Part shown: piece after piece, positions 20,375 through 22,000 of the stretch
How the letters are laid out: each line of letters begins with the position of its first letter
Position numbering within the stretch: position 1 is the first letter of the stretch
IMG/VR virus record: IMGVR_UViG_3300029787_000377
Location: 1-22,000 of that record
From: a virus
DNA length: 22,000 nt
Reading direction: 5' to 3' (one strand)
Translations under genes and position numbers: made by a program
The notes under the pieces: generated by a model
What the model saw: the letters and a program-made list of their open reading frames with translations, nothing else
Databases searched by the model: none
What the model was told of the DNA's origin: nothing

Positions 20375-21129
20375 GGTGCTCTACTCTTTGTTATAAGTGA
20401 ATCCATGTGAGTTTTTTCAAGATACCATTGCTTACTAAAATCACATTCTTCATACCCTCGTAACCAAGGGCCTCCTAATGAAAAATGCACAGCATTTGGT
20501 TGGTTTGTTTTGTATTCGGTTATATCAGGAACATAATTCCAAAATGGATTAATTTCTCCTACACTCTCTGGACCTCTAGTAAGCCATGAGAATTGATGTA
20601 GGTCCAAACCTTTCCATTTATTTACAGCTTCAACTGTTAGTCTTTTATTGTCTTCATGTTCCATATTAAAAGCCATAAGTGATGACCATAGTTTACAGTT
20701 ATACTTTGTTTGTATCTTGTTGTCCATCTTAAATTGTTGATCTGACTCATAATTAAAAGGAACAGACATAACCGGGTATCCATCATCTAGTTGGTCTACT
20801 AAGTTTTTAATATCGTCAAGCCATAAAAAATCACAATCACAAAAGATAGCCCAACCTTTTAAATTATTTCTTCTGGCAATCTCTGGAACTAAAAATCTAG
20901 TATGGCTAAACTCTGTAGAAAATGGTGCCTTATCTAACAGATCATAGTATTGATTGTGTTTATCAATCTTCCATTCTCTGTAGAATAATTTATGTTCTCT
21001 GAGCTCATTATGTTTTAAAGGAGTTACTGTGATAGGAATAGATGAACGTCTGATTAACGAATGCTCTGCAACATTGTAAGCATCGATTTCTCTAGCATCC
21101 CAGCCCATTAAAACGTGAATTGATTTCAT
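20353..21129 (-). CDS. DxD glycosyltransferase, 258 aa
   Basis: This is a GT-A type glycosyltransferase related in layout to family 8. Features are HVLMGWDAREIDAYNVAEHS at the N-terminus, FSHTRFLVPEIA, the FCDCDFLW DxD motif (Asp98, Asp100), LWSSLMAFN and a late VHFSLGGPW. It is first in the minus-strand sugar cluster and overlaps the next gene by 22 bases. A promoter begins at the end of the preceding gene, leaving almost no 5' leader and no ribosome-binding site, so the mRNA may be leaderless. Target sugar and acceptor are unknown. Confidence 0.8.
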   Translation of the reverse strand: MKSIHVLMGWDAREIDAYNVAEHSLIRRSSIPITVTPLKHNELREHKLFYREWKIDKHNQYYDLLDKAPFSTEFSHTRFLVPEIARRNNLKGWAIFCDCDFLWLDDIKNLVDQLDDGYPVMSVPFNYESDQQFKMDNKIQTKYNCKLWSSLMAFNMEHEDNKRLTVEAVNKWKGLDLHQFSWLTRGPESVGEINPFWNYVPDITEYKTNQPNAVHFSLGGPWLRGYEECDFSKQWYLEKTHMDSLITKSRAPCLKLTL

Positions 21130-21137
21130 AGTAAAGA

Positions 21138-21165
21138 AGTATATAGATGCCTATTATTTAGTCAA
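21138..21165 (-). promoter_or_regulatory. promoter ahead of the glycosyltransferase cluster, minus strand
   Basis: On the minus strand TTGACT (21165-21160) overlaps the stop of the large protein gene, and TATACT (21143-21138) follows 16 bases later. The start of transcription would be about 2 bases ahead of the ATG at 21129, implying a leaderless mRNA. Read-through from the large gene is also possible. Confidence 0.5.
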
Positions 21166-22000
21166 TAGGAAAAGCTTTTTTAAGTTCAGGATCTTCTCTA
21201 CCTTCGGTTTGTAGAGCATCAATACCTAGTCTTCCTCTTATCATTTTTCTTCGTACTGTAGCCGGATCAAGGTCAATAACCATATCATATTCCCCAAGTC
21301 TTCTAGAGTTCTGATTGTGTTCTGCAACGTCTTTTCTAACTTCATCTAATTGTTTTTGATATCGCTCTATTTTTCCTAAATCGTTATTTGCGACAGCACG
21401 TTCTAAATTAGTTAATGCCCTGCTTTGTCTTGCATAAAATTGGTCTCTTAGTTGAGCTGCTTTAAACTTTCCTGATTTTTGTAAATAATTATATTCTCTT
21501 GCTCTTGAAATCTCTACAGGACTAAATCCTAAAAATTGTAGAACTTGTGCTTGTGTGCTTATATTTTCTGGAACGACAATTTGCTCGCCGCTTTTAGTTT
21601 TATATCCTTGTGTTCCTAAATTACCTGATTTTATTATATTTTGAAATGGTTTTGGTAAAACACTGGCTACAGCCATGGGTATATCGTCATTACCTAGATA
21701 ATGTTTAGAATCAACAAACCCTCTTATAACACTAACAGCCGGTATACTTGCTTGATTAAGGCCTGTATCTCCAAAAACAGCATCGTTAAAAAATCCAGTG
21801 ATAGGGTGAGAACCTAGACCAACTCTTCGACCAATGTCAACACCAGCATAACGTAGAAAACCACGGGCCATGGCATCCGCCATTTCTGGGCTTGTAATAT
21901 CGGCCATTAATTTAAAGTATTCTTTTTCAATGTTTAAATTTCTTTTTGTAGCAAAGTTGTAAACTCCTTCATAAGTATCTAAACCATCTTCCATAAACGG
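21158..22000 (-). CDS. C-terminal part of a large PLxRFG-like internal virion protein, partial
   Basis: The frame is open to the right edge, so only the last 281 codons are here. The sequence resembles the C-terminus of very large phage polyvalent proteins (PLxRFG-type), thought to be injected with the DNA. The matching part runs from PKPFQNIIKSGNLGTQGYKTKSG through LGFSPVEISRAREYN, a helical stretch (LRDQFYARQSRALTNLERAV), and DPATVRRKMIRGR. An ATG at 21994 is not evidence of a start. The likeness is by eye; alternatives are a T7 gp16-like internal core protein. Confidence 0.6.
   Translation of the reverse strand, partial: PFMEDGLDTYEGVYNFATKRNLNIEKEYFKLMADITSPEMADAMARGFLRYAGVDIGRRVGLGSHPITGFFNDAVFGDTGLNQASIPAVSVIRGFVDSKHYLGNDDIPMAVASVLPKPFQNIIKSGNLGTQGYKTKSGEQIVVPENISTQAQVLQFLGFSPVEISRAREYNYLQKSGKFKAAQLRDQFYARQSRALTNLERAVANNDLGKIERYQKQLDEVRKDVAEHNQNSRRLGEYDMVIDLDPATVRRKMIRGRLGIDALQTEGREDPELKKAFPID

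Noticed and set aside
1-22000. CRISPR arrays, insertion sequences, integrase
   Set aside because: No regularly spaced palindromic repeats with unique spacers, no transposase and no tyrosine or serine recombinase motifs were seen.

Overview
This AT-rich window is a piece of a lytic-type, short-tailed (T7-like) bacteriophage genome, most likely from a marine phage of an alphaproteobacterium. The phage assignment rests on a T7-style replication set in order: primase-helicase, family A DNA polymerase, ssDNA-binding protein, PD-(D/E)XK exonuclease and endonuclease I. It is supported by a B12-dependent ribonucleotide reductase, a gene-transfer-agent-type 3-TM holin and part of a very large internal virion-type protein. 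The host guess is inference from the base composition, the GTA-type holin, the B12-dependent reductase and a PQQ precursor gene. The layout reminds me of cobavirus/Zobellviridae-like podophages, but that is from memory and unverified. I see no phage RNA polymerase in the window; the promoters I find are of sigma-70 type.

Layout. (1) 1-7237, plus strand: a tightly packed run of about 24 small early genes. They include a GP88-like Cys protein, a DUF932 protein, several tiny membrane or coiled-coil proteins and an HNH endonuclease. Many overlap as TAATG or ATGA and share an extended ribosome-binding cassette, GGAGACGAC. A 150-base gap at 2966-3115 holds a long hairpin with a mutually exclusive alternative fold. 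(2) 7238-7553: a non-coding AT-rich tract with decamer repeats in exact 10-bp phase, then a sigma-70 promoter; a candidate replication origin/control region. (3) 7554-13414: DNA replication and host-DNA degradation genes. (4) 13411-16886: a small membrane protein, class II ribonucleotide reductase, 2-oxoglutarate/Fe(II) oxygenase, mannose-6-phosphate-isomerase-type cupin and a cytidylyltransferase-like enzyme. (5) 16887-17154: the point where the two transcription directions meet. It has a strong terminator, a possible short RNA and, on the minus strand, a 26-codon gene encoding a PqqA-like peptide, the precursor of the redox cofactor PQQ, with its own promoter and a two-hairpin leader. (6) 17155-22000, minus strand: holin, a hypothetical protein, three glycosyltransferase-type genes (one a fusion with a DUF115/MptE-like domain) and the C-terminal part of a large PLxRFG-like internal protein running off the right edge.

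Taken together, the plus strand makes the takeover, replication and nucleotide supply functions, and the minus strand is late (virion, sugar modification, lysis). The most unusual item is the lone pqqA: no pqqB, C, D or E is present here, so the peptide would have to feed, or interfere with, the host's PQQ pathway.
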